From the NCBI RefSeq assembly GCF_040611135.1, contig NZ_JBEXNL010000003.1, positions 1 to 64,000 on the forward strand: 64,000 nucleotides of DNA, read 5' to 3'. This stretch comes from Tsukamurella sp040611135 (lineage in GTDB: Bacteria > Actinomycetota > Actinomycetes > Mycobacteriales > Mycobacteriaceae). This document shows positions 16,168 through 24,743 of the stretch, in pieces; positions within the stretch are counted from its first letter, which is position 1, and every line of letters starts with the position of its first letter. Position numbers and translations under genes: made by a program. The notes beneath the pieces are model-generated. The model was given only the letters and a program-made list of their open reading frames with translations. It did not search any database and had not been told where the DNA came from.

Positions 16168-17628
16168 ATGACCGCATCCCACGCACTCCCCGCTGGCATC
16201 CCCACCGGCCTGTGGCAGGGCGGCCGCTCCGTGCCGAGCGAGTCCGGCCGCACCTTCGACGTGGTCAACCCCGCCACCGGCGAGGTCCTCGCCGCCGTCG
16301 CGAACGCCACCCCCGCGGATGCCCGGGCCGCCCTGGACATGGCGACCGGCGTCGCCGACGAGTGGGCCGCCACCCCCGCCCGCACCCGCGCGGAGATCCT
16401 GCGCGCGGCGTTCGAGGCCGTCACGGCGCGCGCCGACGACTTCGCCCTCCTCATGACCCTCGAGATGGGCAAGATCCTGCCCGAGAGCCGCGGCGAGGTG
16501 GCCTACGGCGCCGAGTTCCTGCGCTGGTTCTCCGAGGAGGCCGTGCGCATCGGCGGCCGCACCGCGACCGCCCCCGCCGGGACCGGGGAGATCGCCGTCG
16601 TCAAGGAGCCCGTCGGGCCGTGCCTGGCGGTCACCCCGTGGAACTTCCCGCTCGCCATGGGAACCCGCAAGATCGGCCCCGCGCTCGCCGCGGGCTGCAC
16701 CATGATCGTCAAGCCCGCCGAGGACACCCCGCTCACCATGCTGCTGCTCGCGCAGATCTTCGCCGAGGTCGGTCTGCCGGCCGGAGTCCTGTCGGTGCTC
16801 CCGACCCTCGACGCGCCGACCGTCGTCAAGGAGCTCATGGACGACGCCCGCCTGCGGAAGGTCTCGTTCACCGGCTCCACCGGGGTCGGCAAGATCCTGC
16901 TCGCGCAGGCGGCGAACAACGTCCTGCGCACCTCGATGGAGCTCGGCGGCAGCGCCCCGTTCCTCGTGTTCGACGACGCCGATCTCGACAAGGCCGTCGA
17001 CGGTGCCATGCTCGCCAAGATGCGCAACGGCGGCGAGGCCTGCACCGCCGCCAACCGCATCCTGGTGCAGAACGGCATCCGCGAGGACTTCACCACCAAA
17101 CTCACCGAACGCGTCGCGGCGATGCGGGTCGGTCCGGGCTGGGAGGCTGATTCCGCGATCGGCCCGATCATCAACGCCGAGCAGCGCGGCTCCATCTCCG
17201 CGCTCGTCGACGAGGCCGTCGCCGCGGGCGCCACGGTGCGCACCGGCGGCAAGCAGGTCGACGGTGCCGGGTTCTTCTTCGAGCCCACCGTCCTGGACGG
17301 CATTCCCGGCGGTGCCCGCATCCGCCGGGACGAGATCTTCGGGCCCGTCGCCGCGGTCGTCGGCTTCGACACCGAGGACGAGGGCGTCGCCATGGCCAAC
17401 GACACCGAGTACGGCCTCGCCGCGTACTTCTTCACCGAGAATCTCGGCCGGGCGCAGCGCGTCGCGCGGAGACTGCAGGCCGGCATGGTCGGCGTCAACC
17501 GCGGCGTCATCTCCGATCCCGCGGCCCCGTTCGGCGGGATCAAGCAGTCCGGCCTCGGCTCCGAGGGCGGCAGCGAGGGCATCGAGGAGTACCTGAACAC
17601 CAAGTACATCGCCCTGCCCGCGATCTGA
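16168..17628 (+). CDS. gabD: Succinate-semialdehyde dehydrogenase
   Basis: This 486-residue NAD(P)-dependent aldehyde dehydrogenase has its catalytic Glu at E258 (MELGGSAPF) and its Cys at C292 (NGGEACTAANR), with TPWNFPL for the oxyanion Asn. ALEMGKILPESRGEV-type sequence and the FTGSTGVGK segment are those of GabD enzymes. It completes GABA to succinate. It lies downstream of gabT across the hairpin and ends one base before the stop of the convergent small membrane gene. Confidence 0.92.
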   Translation: MTASHALPAGIPTGLWQGGRSVPSESGRTFDVVNPATGEVLAAVANATPADARAALDMATGVADEWAATPARTRAEILRAAFEAVTARADDFALLMTLEMGKILPESRGEVAYGAEFLRWFSEEAVRIGGRTATAPAGTGEIAVVKEPVGPCLAVTPWNFPLAMGTRKIGPALAAGCTMIVKPAEDTPLTMLLLAQIFAEVGLPAGVLSVLPTLDAPTVVKELMDDARLRKVSFTGSTGVGKILLAQAANNVLRTSMELGGSAPFLVFDDADLDKAVDGAMLAKMRNGGEACTAANRILVQNGIREDFTTKLTERVAAMRVGPGWEADSAIGPIINAEQRGSISALVDEAVAAGATVRTGGKQVDGAGFFFEPTVLDGIPGGARIRRDEIFGPVAAVVGFDTEDEGVAMANDTEYGLAAYFFTENLGRAQRVARRLQAGMVGVNRGVISDPAAPFGGIKQSGLGSEGGSEGIEEYLNTKYIALPAI

Positions 17629-17988
17629 TCAGCCGATGCGCGGCAGTTTCAGGTACGCCAGGCCGAGCAGGTCGAAGGAGAGGTAGCCCAGGATCGCGGC
17701 GGCGGCGGCGCTCGCCACCACGACGAGCCCCCGCCACCACGTCCCCCGCGGGGCGGCCTGCAGCCACCAGAGGATGCCGGTGAAGGTCACCATCGGCCCC
17801 AGCAGGGCGATCGGCACCGTCGCCAGGCCCATGTCGCCGACGACCCGGACGACGCGGGCCACCGCGCCGAGCAGCATCGACAGCAGGGCCGTGACCAGCA
17901 GCAGCCTGCTCCATCCCGGACCGGCCGCGATCAGGCGGTACCCCGCCACGGATCCCACGGCCCCCGCCGCGGCGACGAGCACGATCAC
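17629..17988 (-). CDS. Small four-helix membrane protein, possible degenerate CrcB/Fluc homologue (B)
   Basis: This 119-residue protein has four predicted membrane helices. The GTG start (17986-17988) overlaps the upstream stop as GTGA. The layout echoes CrcB/Fluc fluoride channels: a GxxGxxxxY-like start (AGAVGSVAGYRLI), a second helix LLLVTALLSMLLG and a third LGPMVTFTGILWW. The channel Asn of helix 2 and the Phe box of helix 3 are not conserved. As a tandem pair with the next gene it resembles the heterodimeric crcB1/crcB2 arrangement. The assignment is tentative; it may simply be an unknown membrane pair. Confidence 0.55.
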   Translation of the reverse strand: MIVLVAAAGAVGSVAGYRLIAAGPGWSRLLLVTALLSMLLGAVARVVRVVGDMGLATVPIALLGPMVTFTGILWWLQAAPRGTWWRGLVVVASAAAAAILGYLSFDLLGLAYLKLPRIG

Positions 17989-18398
17989 CCGCGGATCCTC
18001 CGCACCAGCCACAGTCCGGCCGCCGTGCCCAGCGCGGCGACCACCGGCGCCGCGAACAGGAATCGGACTCCGGCCGCCGGTGGCGTCGCCAGCAGCCCGA
18101 CCAGTGCGTAGACCCCGACCGACGAGAAGCCGGCGAGCAGGCCGAACACGAGGAGACCGAACGCGCGGGGGCCCAGCCGGTCCCGCAGGCCGAACAAAAT
18201 GCCGGCGGCGACCGACACGAGCGCGAAACCGAGGAGCCGGACGTCGAATTCGGCGCTGCGCCACGTCGGCGCGGTCGACAGCTCGTTCACGAGGACGGCG
18301 GCGAGGGCTCCGCCCGCCGCGACCGCCAGAAGGGTTCGACGGTCGGCGGGCAACCGCGCACCGTCGGGCGCGGTCCGGTCCCGGGTTCGGTCCTGCAC
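17985..18398 (-). CDS. Small four-helix membrane protein, possible degenerate CrcB/Fluc homologue (A)
   Basis: This 137-residue protein has an Arg-rich N-terminus and four predicted helices. Order and spacing follow CrcB: AVAAGGALAAVLVNE, then LLGFALVSVAAGILFGL, then LLAGFSSVGVYALVGLL, then a final small-residue helix ending LVRRIRG. The usual GxLxVNxxG and GFxGGxTTFST boxes are replaced. The GTG at 18396-18398 lies 20 bp after the sugar transferase stop on the same strand, so it may be cotranscribed with it. The function is unproven. Confidence 0.55.
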   Translation of the reverse strand: MQDRTRDRTAPDGARLPADRRTLLAVAAGGALAAVLVNELSTAPTWRSAEFDVRLLGFALVSVAAGILFGLRDRLGPRAFGLLVFGLLAGFSSVGVYALVGLLATPPAAGVRFLFAAPVVAALGTAAGLWLVRRIRG

Positions 18399-18418
18399 GG
18401 AGACGACGATACGGCCCG

Positions 18419-20002
18419 TCAGTACGCGCCGTCGGAGGTGAGCACGGTCTTCACCGTGCGGGCGATGATGCTGATGTCCTGGCCGAGGGACCAGTTCTCG
18501 ACGTACCCCACGTCGAGCCGGATCGACTCGTCCCAGGAGAGGTCGGAGCGCCCGCTGACCTGCCACGCGCCCGTCACGCCCGGCTTGACCAGCAGGCGCC
18601 GCCGCATCACGGGCGGATACTGCTCGACCTCGTGCGCGAGCGCGGGCCGCGGGCCGACGACGGCCATCTCGCCGCGCAGCACGTTGAAGAACTGCGGCAG
18701 CTCGTCGAGGCTGTACCGGCGGATGACGCGCCCGACCCGGGTCACGCGCGGGTCGTCCTTCACCTTGAACAGTGGTCCGGCGCCGACGTTCTCGCCGGAC
18801 AGCACGTCGCGGCGCGCGTCGGCGTCGATGTACATGCTGCGGAACTTGATCATGTCGAAAAGAGCGCCGCCGGATCCGACGCGGGTGGCGCGGTAGAAGA
18901 CCGGACCGCGACTGTCGACCGTGATCGCGAGGGCCACCGCGACCATCACGGGCGCCGCCAGCACCAGGCCGACCACGGCGACGGTGAGGTCGAGGAGCCG
19001 TTTCCCCACGCCGAACGAGCGGCTCGGCTTCGGGGCCGCGATGTGCATCATCGGTGTCCGTCCGAGCGGCTGGCTGACGATCCGACTGCCGGCTACGTCG
19101 GCGATGCCTGCGGTGACGACCAGTTCGACACCGTCCTCGGCGAGGTGCCACATCAGATCGCGCACGTCGTCCGGGCCGAGCGAGTCCGTGGCAGTGAGTA
19201 CGACGACGCCCGCACCGGTGTCGCGGACCGCCTCCGACACCGCGCGATCGGTACCGACCACGGGGATCCGCGTGCCCTCCACCTCGAGAGCGTCGACGGC
19301 CAGCGCGTCACCGGCCGGCAGGCACACGCCGACGATCCGGGCGCCGGCGTACTCCGCGCGCAGCAGGCTCCGCGCCGAGGCGGTGGCGGAGGAGTAGCCA
19401 CCGACGATGAGGGTCGGCGCGCCCACCGCGCCGGAATCCGTGCGGCCGAGCCGCCGGCGGAACCAGATGCGGCTGAGCAGTATCCCGCCCAGGGCGACGG
19501 GGCCGGAGACGACGACGAGCGAGTGCGGGAGGAGGGCGGGGAACAGCACCTCGACCGCGACCACGGGGCCGAACACCGACCGGACGGTGCCGAGGACGCG
19601 CCGCAGTTCGGCCGAACCCAGACGGAGCAGCGGAACGTCCATCGGCCGCGTCCGGGTCAGCTGATGGAACCAGAGCAGATGCACGACGATGACCAGCACG
19701 ACGAGCAGCGTCGGGTCGGCGCCCTGACGCAGCCCGACGACCGTGCCCGCGCAGGCGGCGGCGAAGGCGACCGTGCCGTCCGCGACGAGGATCCAGCGGG
19801 CGAGCCTGTCGCGGTACGCATCCGCCTCCGCGCGCGCCGATGACGAGCCGGCGGAGACCGCGACACCTCCGTCGAGCACCGCCGGGCGGTCGGGCGGGAC
19901 CGGGCGGTCGGGCGGGACCGGGCGGTCGGGCGGGACCGGGACAGCCGCAGTGAGCACGGTGGTTCGCGGCGCACGCGCGTCGGCCCAGGTGTCGATCGAC
20001 AT
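18419..20002 (-). CDS. Polyprenyl glycosylphosphotransferase (initiating sugar transferase)
   Basis: This 527-residue protein would load the first sugar phosphate onto a polyprenyl-phosphate carrier at the membrane. It has four or five N-terminal helices, a CoA-binding/Rossmann-like middle (APTLIVGGYSSATASA), then the catalytic bacterial sugar-transferase domain. That domain starts with KRLLDLTVAVVGLVLAAP and has GPVFYRATRVG, FDMIKFRSM, DELPQFFNVLRGEM and VVGPRP. ATG 20000-20002 is chosen because of its GAGAGGCGGGAC ribosome site. Near the N-terminus the sequence PPDRPV is repeated three times (18-bp DNA repeats, 19883-19936). It faces the sugar-nucleotide operon across a 450-bp gap. Confidence 0.92.
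   Translation of the reverse strand: MSIDTWADARAPRTTVLTAAVPVPPDRPVPPDRPVPPDRPAVLDGGVAVSAGSSSARAEADAYRDRLARWILVADGTVAFAAACAGTVVGLRQGADPTLLVVLVIVVHLLWFHQLTRTRPMDVPLLRLGSAELRRVLGTVRSVFGPVVAVEVLFPALLPHSLVVVSGPVALGGILLSRIWFRRRLGRTDSGAVGAPTLIVGGYSSATASARSLLRAEYAGARIVGVCLPAGDALAVDALEVEGTRIPVVGTDRAVSEAVRDTGAGVVVLTATDSLGPDDVRDLMWHLAEDGVELVVTAGIADVAGSRIVSQPLGRTPMMHIAAPKPSRSFGVGKRLLDLTVAVVGLVLAAPVMVAVALAITVDSRGPVFYRATRVGSGGALFDMIKFRSMYIDADARRDVLSGENVGAGPLFKVKDDPRVTRVGRVIRRYSLDELPQFFNVLRGEMAVVGPRPALAHEVEQYPPVMRRRLLVKPGVTGAWQVSGRSDLSWDESIRLDVGYVENWSLGQDISIIARTVKTVLTSDGAY
19883..19936. repeat. Three 18-bp tandem repeats inside the sugar transferase gene
   Basis: The unit CGGGCGGTCGGGCGGGAC occurs three times in a row without change and encodes (PPDRPV)3 on the minus strand, just before the first membrane helix. 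Copy number of such in-frame repeats can vary between strains. Confidence 0.9.
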
Positions 20003-20453
20003 GTCCCGCCTCTCCGAATCGGTGCCGGAAGCTCCGCTGGGCGAATACCTCTTCGGAAATCGCAATCGGCGATCAACGCCATTGCAACTGCGAATTCCCA
20101 ACGAGGCTCCGCGTGCACCCGGTCCTCACGGCGCACCGGGTCCGATGCGCCGCAACGAGGCGCAACACCCTCCGAGCGCCGCACCCCTCCACCCCCAGGA
20201 CGACCGCGGCCACGAGTCAGTATCGCTGATACCCTGCTGCTCACAGGGTATGCGATCGCTCGCCGACCTCGACCCTCCGACGTCCGGACCGCCGGTTCTC
20301 GGCGGTGGGCGGAGACGGACTCGAGTGGCTGTCGTCAGCCACCGTAGACGTTCACGATTGCGATCGCAACATCAATAGCCATTTGCAACCAGAAAAGCCT
20401 GAGAGGCTATGCTCGGGTCTCGAAGCACCCCGTCGACAGTTACGGATTCCATC
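20003..20453. promoter_or_regulatory. 450-bp divergent regulatory region of the polysaccharide locus
   Basis: The region between the sugar transferase and the methyltransferase operon has no convincing gene and is AT-richer than its surroundings at both ends. Visible elements are an inverted repeat ATACCCTG-N7-CAGGGTAT (20229-20251), a perfect 12-bp palindrome TTGCGATCGCAA (20357-20368), and a possible promoter for the rightward operon (TTGCAA near 20382, TATGCT near 20408, spacing about 19). The palindromes suggest at least one regulator; none can be named. Confidence 0.5.
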
Positions 20454-21701
20454 ATGCAGTGCCGTTTGTGCGGTTCGTCGCGACTGCGGAGTGTGGTCGA
20501 TCTCGGAGCCACACCGCCCTGTGAGAAGTTCCTCACGGCGGACGAGCTCGACCTGCCGGAGCCCACCTACCCGCTGCACCTGCGGATCTGCGAGGAGTGC
20601 CTCCTGCTCCAGATCCCCGCTCTGATCATCCCGGAGGAGACCTTCTCCGAGTACGCCTACTTCTCGTCGTTCTCCGCCAGCTGGGTCGAGCACGCGAAGC
20701 GCTTCGTCGACTCCTCGATCGAACGGCTGGGCCTCGGCGTCGACAGCCTGATCGTCGAGGTCGCCAGCAACGACGGCTACCTGCTGCAGCACGCCGTCGC
20801 CGCGGGCGTGCCGTGCGTCGGGATCGAACCCTCGGTCAACGTCGGCGAAGCCGCCCGCGAGTGCGGGGTCCCGACGGTGACCGCGTTCCTCGGCCCGGAG
20901 ACCGCCGCCGCCGTCCGGGCCGAGCACGGCCCGGCCGACCTGGTGGTGGCCAACAACGTCTACGCCCACATCCCCGACCTGCTGGGATTCACCCGGGGTC
21001 TGCGCGGGCTACTGGCCGACGACGGCTGGCTGAGCATCGAAGTGCACCACGCGCTTCCGCTCGTCGCCGAGGGACAGTTCGACACGATCTACCACGAGCA
21101 CTTCCAGTACTACACGGTGCTGACGGCGCAGCGCGCGCTCGCGACCGCGGGGCTGACCGTCGTCGACGTCGAGACGATCCCCACGCACGGCGGCTCGATC
21201 CGCGTCTGGGCACGGCCCGACGGGGTGGCCCAGGCACCGTCGGACCGGGTGCGCGAGGTGCTGCGCGCCGAGGAGGCGGCGGGCCTGCACCACCTCGCCG
21301 GGTACGCGGGCATGCGGGCGCTGGCCGAGCGCGCGCGGCAGGACCTGCTGCGCTTCCTGCTCGAGCGCCGGGCCGAGGGCAAGCGGATCGCGGGCTACGG
21401 CGCGCCCGGCAAGGGCAACACCCTGCTGAACTACTGCGGCATCCGCACCGACCTGCTCGAGTACACCGTCGACCGGAACCCGTACAAGCACGGTCGGTTC
21501 ACGCCCGGCGCGCGGATCCCGATCCACGAGCCCGAGCGACTCGACACGGATCGCCCGGATGTCGTGGTGGTCCTGCCGTGGAACCTCGAGACCGAGATCA
21601 CCGAGCAGCTGCGGCACCTCGTCGATGCCGGCACCGAGCTGATCTACCCCATGCCCCACCTGCACACCGCGCGACCCCGTGCCGCGGCCGTGGAAATCTG
21701 A
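20454..21701 (+). CDS. NDP-sugar C-methyltransferase (TcaB9/TylCIII type)
   Basis: This 415-residue SAM-dependent methyltransferase has three parts. The N-terminal zinc domain has CRLCG and CEECLLL cysteine pairs. The Rossmann core has the SAM loop VEVASNDGYLLQ. The C-terminal Methyltransf_14 domain has GYGAPGKGNTLLNYCG. The catalytic segment IYHEHFQYYT is intact, as in sugar C-3 methyltransferases where Tyr/Glu/His of YHEH act. ATG 20454 is used because it gives MQCRLCG. It is the first gene of a tightly packed rightward operon of sugar-nucleotide enzymes. Confidence 0.88.
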   Translation: MQCRLCGSSRLRSVVDLGATPPCEKFLTADELDLPEPTYPLHLRICEECLLLQIPALIIPEETFSEYAYFSSFSASWVEHAKRFVDSSIERLGLGVDSLIVEVASNDGYLLQHAVAAGVPCVGIEPSVNVGEAARECGVPTVTAFLGPETAAAVRAEHGPADLVVANNVYAHIPDLLGFTRGLRGLLADDGWLSIEVHHALPLVAEGQFDTIYHEHFQYYTVLTAQRALATAGLTVVDVETIPTHGGSIRVWARPDGVAQAPSDRVREVLRAEEAAGLHHLAGYAGMRALAERARQDLLRFLLERRAEGKRIAGYGAPGKGNTLLNYCGIRTDLLEYTVDRNPYKHGRFTPGARIPIHEPERLDTDRPDVVVVLPWNLETEITEQLRHLVDAGTELIYPMPHLHTARPRAAAVEI

Positions 21702-21717
21702 CGAAGGGTCGGACATC

Positions 21718-22503
21718 ATGAAGGTCGTCCTGTTCTGCGGAGGCTACGGCATGCGCATGCGCAACGCCGCCGACGACGCGGTGCCCAAGCCCATGCAGCT
21801 CGTGGGGCCGCGCCCGCTGATCTGGCACGTCATGCGCTACTACGCGCACTACGGTCACAAGGACTTCGTCCTCTGCCTGGGCTACGGCGCCCAGCACATC
21901 AAGGACTACTTCCTGAACTACCGCGAGACCGAGTCCAACGACTTCGTCATGCGCGGTGGCGAGGTGGAACTGCTGTCCACCGACATGAGCGACTGGTCGA
22001 TCACCTTCGTCGACACCGGGCTGGAGTCGGCGATCGGGGAACGGCTCCGGCGCGCCCGCCCGTACCTCGACGGTGACGAGTACTTCCTCGCGAACTACGC
22101 CGACGTGCTCAGCGACGCGCCGATGAACGACATCATCGACCAGGTCCGCGCGACGGGATCGGCCGCCTCGATGCTCCTGGTCCCGCCGCAGTCCTCGTTC
22201 CACTGCGTGGACGTCGACGGTGCCTCGATGGTCACCGGCATCACGCCCGTGTCCGAGTTCCCGATCTGGGAGAACGGCGGCTACTTCGTGCTCACCCAGG
22301 AGGTCTTCGACCACCTGCCGCCCGGCGGCGATCTCGTCGCCGACTCGTGCACGGCGCTCGCCAAGGAGGGGAAGCTGTTGGGGTACAAGCACCGCGGCTT
22401 CTGGAAGCCCGCCGACACCTTCAAGGAACGTGCCGACCTCGACGCCGGATACGCGCGCGGCGACCGGCCCTGGATGGTGTGGCAGACCGCCGTCGCGCCA
22501 TGA
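21718..22503 (+). CDS. RfbF-like sugar-1-phosphate nucleotidyltransferase
   Basis: This 261-residue protein resembles glucose-1-phosphate cytidylyltransferases. It has the modified signature FCGGYGMRMR...PKPMQLVG, then WHVMRYYAHYGHKDFVLCLGYGAQHIKDYF, here reported as the family's WHxM...DFxxCxGYxxxxIKxYF pattern. WSITFVDTG, WENGGYFVL and the C-terminal HRGFWKPADT also match. It would activate a hexose-1-phosphate with CTP or another NTP. The Gly-rich loop is GGYGMRMR rather than GGxGTR, so nucleotide and sugar specificity are uncertain. Confidence 0.82.
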   Translation: MKVVLFCGGYGMRMRNAADDAVPKPMQLVGPRPLIWHVMRYYAHYGHKDFVLCLGYGAQHIKDYFLNYRETESNDFVMRGGEVELLSTDMSDWSITFVDTGLESAIGERLRRARPYLDGDEYFLANYADVLSDAPMNDIIDQVRATGSAASMLLVPPQSSFHCVDVDGASMVTGITPVSEFPIWENGGYFVLTQEVFDHLPPGGDLVADSCTALAKEGKLLGYKHRGFWKPADTFKERADLDAGYARGDRPWMVWQTAVAP

Positions 22504-23153
22504 TCGACCTGTTGACCGGCCCTCTCGCGGAGATCGCCGTGCTCGGCGCGCACTGCGACGACATCGCGATCGGCATGGGCGGCACGCTCCTTCAGCTGGC
22601 GGAGGCCAACCCGGGGCTGCGCGTCCGCGCGTTCATCGGAAGCGGTGCCGGCACACCCCGCGAGGCGGAGGAGCGCTCCGCGCTGGCCGCCTTCGCGCCC
22701 GAGGCGGAGCTGCACGTGACGGTGGTGGACCTCCCGGACGGCCGGGCGCCGGCCCACTGGGAGCGCGCGAAGTCGCTGCTGTCGACGTTCCGCCGCTCCA
22801 CCGAGCCCGATGTCGTGTTCGCACCGCACCGCGGCGACGCGCATCAGGACCACCGCCAGCTGGCCGAGCTGGTCCCCACCGAGTTCCGCGACCACCTGGT
22901 GCTGGGTTACGAGATCCTCAAGTGGGAGACCGACACCCCGCAGCCCACACTGCTCAATCCGCTCTCGCCGTACTCCGCGATGGCGAAGGCCCGGCTGCTC
23001 GCCGAGCACTACCCGTCGCAGACCGCGCACGACTGGTTCGACGACGACGCCTTCCTCGGCCTGGCCCGGTTGCGCGGCATCCAGTGCCGCGCCGCCTACG
23101 CCGAGGGTTTCCTGCTGGAGAAAGCAATCATCCGATTCGGAGGAGATCGATGA
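22500..23153 (+). CDS. PIG-L/LmbE-family deacetylase
   Basis: This 217-residue zinc-dependent deacetylase has the metal motif AHCDD (usually AHPDD) near residue 17 and a second motif HRGDAHQDH. Family members remove N-acetyl groups from sugars or similar substrates. In this operon it probably acts on an acetamido-sugar or a sugar nucleotide. The ATG overlaps the upstream stop (ATGA), and its own stop overlaps the epimerase start. The Pro-to-Cys change in the first motif is notable but both Asp residues are kept. Confidence 0.85.
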   Translation: MIDLLTGPLAEIAVLGAHCDDIAIGMGGTLLQLAEANPGLRVRAFIGSGAGTPREAEERSALAAFAPEAELHVTVVDLPDGRAPAHWERAKSLLSTFRRSTEPDVVFAPHRGDAHQDHRQLAELVPTEFRDHLVLGYEILKWETDTPQPTLLNPLSPYSAMAKARLLAEHYPSQTAHDWFDDDAFLGLARLRGIQCRAAYAEGFLLEKAIIRFGGDR

Positions 23154-24166
23154 AGGTCCTGCTCACGGGCAGCCACGGATATCTGGGCACGGTCATGGCG
23201 CCGGTCCTGCGTGCCGAGGGGCACGCGGTGACGGGCCTCGATTCGGGCCTGTTCGCCGACCGCGTCCTCGGCCCGGCGGTGGACGACCCGCCGACGCTGA
23301 CCACGGACCTGCGTGACGTGACGGTCGAGGAGCTCCGGGGATTCGACGCGGTGGTCCACCTCGCGGCCCTGTCGAACGATCCGCTCGGCTCGCTCGCGCC
23401 GGAGGTCACCTACGACATCAACCACGCGGCGTCGAGCCGGCTGGCACGGCTGGCGAAGGAGGCGGGCGTCTCCCGCTTCCTGTACGCCTCGACGTGCTCG
23501 GTGTACGGCGCCGCGGGTGCGGGCCTCGTCGACGAGGACGCGCCGCTCAACCCGATCACGCCCTACGCGATCAGCAAGGTGCGGGTCGAGGACGACGCCG
23601 CGGCGCTCGCCGATGCCGACTTCACCCCCGTCTTCCTCCGCAACGCCACGGCCTTCGGCTTCTCGCCGCGCCTCCGCGCCGACATCGTGCTCAACAACCT
23701 GATGGGCTACGCCGTGCTGACCGGCGAGGTGCTGGTGCTCTCCGACGGCACGCCGTGGCGGCCGCTGGTGCACGCGCAGGACATCGCGCGGGCGTTCGCC
23801 GTCTGCCTCACCGCGCCGAAGGAGACGGTCTCGGCGCGCGCCTACAACGTGGGTACCGAGGCCAACAACGTGACGGTCGCGCAGATCGCGCAGTCCGTGG
23901 TCGACGTGGTCCCCGGCGCGGCCGTGCGGATCACCGGCGAGGCGGGCAACGACCCCCGCTCGTACCGCGTCGACTTCTCCCGCGCCCGCGACGAGCTCGG
24001 CTTCGAGGCGCAGTGGACGGTTCCCGACGGCGCGGCGGAGCTGCACGAGGCGTACACCGAGTACGGCCTCACCGAGCACTCCTTCCACCAGGACTTCACG
24101 CGGCTCGCAGTGCTCAAGGGCCTCCAGGCCGACGGCGCGATCGACGGATCGATGCGCCGTCGATGA
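23150..24166 (+). CDS. NAD-dependent sugar epimerase/dehydratase (extended SDR)
   Basis: This 338-residue extended short-chain dehydrogenase has the nucleotide motif GSHGYLG at 8-14 and the catalytic pair Y139/K143 in YAISK, with the partner STCSVYG segment. WRPLVHAQDIARAF matches the family's substrate-domain pattern. It modifies a nucleotide-activated sugar; epimerase, dehydratase and reductase activities cannot be told apart. It has an AGGAG ribosome site and an ATGA overlap with the deacetylase gene. Confidence 0.88.
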   Translation: MKVLLTGSHGYLGTVMAPVLRAEGHAVTGLDSGLFADRVLGPAVDDPPTLTTDLRDVTVEELRGFDAVVHLAALSNDPLGSLAPEVTYDINHAASSRLARLAKEAGVSRFLYASTCSVYGAAGAGLVDEDAPLNPITPYAISKVRVEDDAAALADADFTPVFLRNATAFGFSPRLRADIVLNNLMGYAVLTGEVLVLSDGTPWRPLVHAQDIARAFAVCLTAPKETVSARAYNVGTEANNVTVAQIAQSVVDVVPGAAVRITGEAGNDPRSYRVDFSRARDELGFEAQWTVPDGAAELHEAYTEYGLTEHSFHQDFTRLAVLKGLQADGAIDGSMRRR

Positions 24167-24174
24167 CGATCCGC

Positions 24175-24729
24175 TCAGCCCAACCGCGACCGGATCTCGG
24201 CCCACGAGCCGGCTGCGCGGTCGCGGGGCGAGACGATCGACGCCGTGAGCGGCCAGTCGAGCGCCAGGTCCGGGTCGGCGTGGTGCACCGCGAGATCCTC
24301 GGCGGGGTCGTGCGGCCGGTCGATCCGGTAGCACACGTCCGCCACGTCGGTCAGGGCCTGGAATCCGTGCAGGAAGCCCGGCGGCACGTACAGCGTGTGG
24401 AACTCGATGTCGTCCAGCCGGAAGGCCTGCGAGCGGCCGAAGGTGGGCGAGTGCGGTCGCGCGTCGACCAGCACGTCGTGCACCGCGCCGCGGGCACTGC
24501 GCACCAGCTTCGCCTCGCCCCGGCCGGACCTGCCGTGCATCCCGCGCAGCACGCCGCGCACGGACCGCGACTGCGAGTCCTGCACGAATCGTGCTGCGGC
24601 GCCGTCCTCCCCGAGGTGCGCGTCGAAGACCTCCGCGTCGAAGGTGCGGGTGAACAGGCCCCGCTCGTCGACGTGCGGCGTCGGGACGAGCAGGACGACG
24701 TCGGCGAGTTCGGTGTCGCGGATCTGCAT
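24175..24729 (-). CDS. RmlC-like dTDP-4-dehydrorhamnose 3,5-epimerase family protein
   Basis: This 184-residue cupin of the RmlC family has the hallmark GVLRGMH...AKLVRSARGAVHDVLVD with SPTFG, then the YVPPGFLHGF box and the C-terminal DPDLALDWP. The catalytic His of RGMH is kept. The usual YxxTxxYxPExExGI segment is altered to YRIDRPHDPAEDLAVHH, so it may be a 3- or 5-epimerase on a different 4-keto sugar. It is transcribed against the operon; its start is only 14 bp from the divergent methyltransferase-like gene. Confidence 0.86.
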   Translation of the reverse strand: MQIRDTELADVVLLVPTPHVDERGLFTRTFDAEVFDAHLGEDGAAARFVQDSQSRSVRGVLRGMHGRSGRGEAKLVRSARGAVHDVLVDARPHSPTFGRSQAFRLDDIEFHTLYVPPGFLHGFQALTDVADVCYRIDRPHDPAEDLAVHHADPDLALDWPLTASIVSPRDRAAGSWAEIRSRLG

Positions 24730-24743
24730 GGGAGTACTGTGCC

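Noticed and set aside
17540..19151. Longer starts for the two small membrane genes (open frames reach far upstream)
   Set aside because: The upstream parts are Arg/Pro/Gly-rich shadows of the sugar transferase, and the GTGA overlap and first helices fix the short starts.
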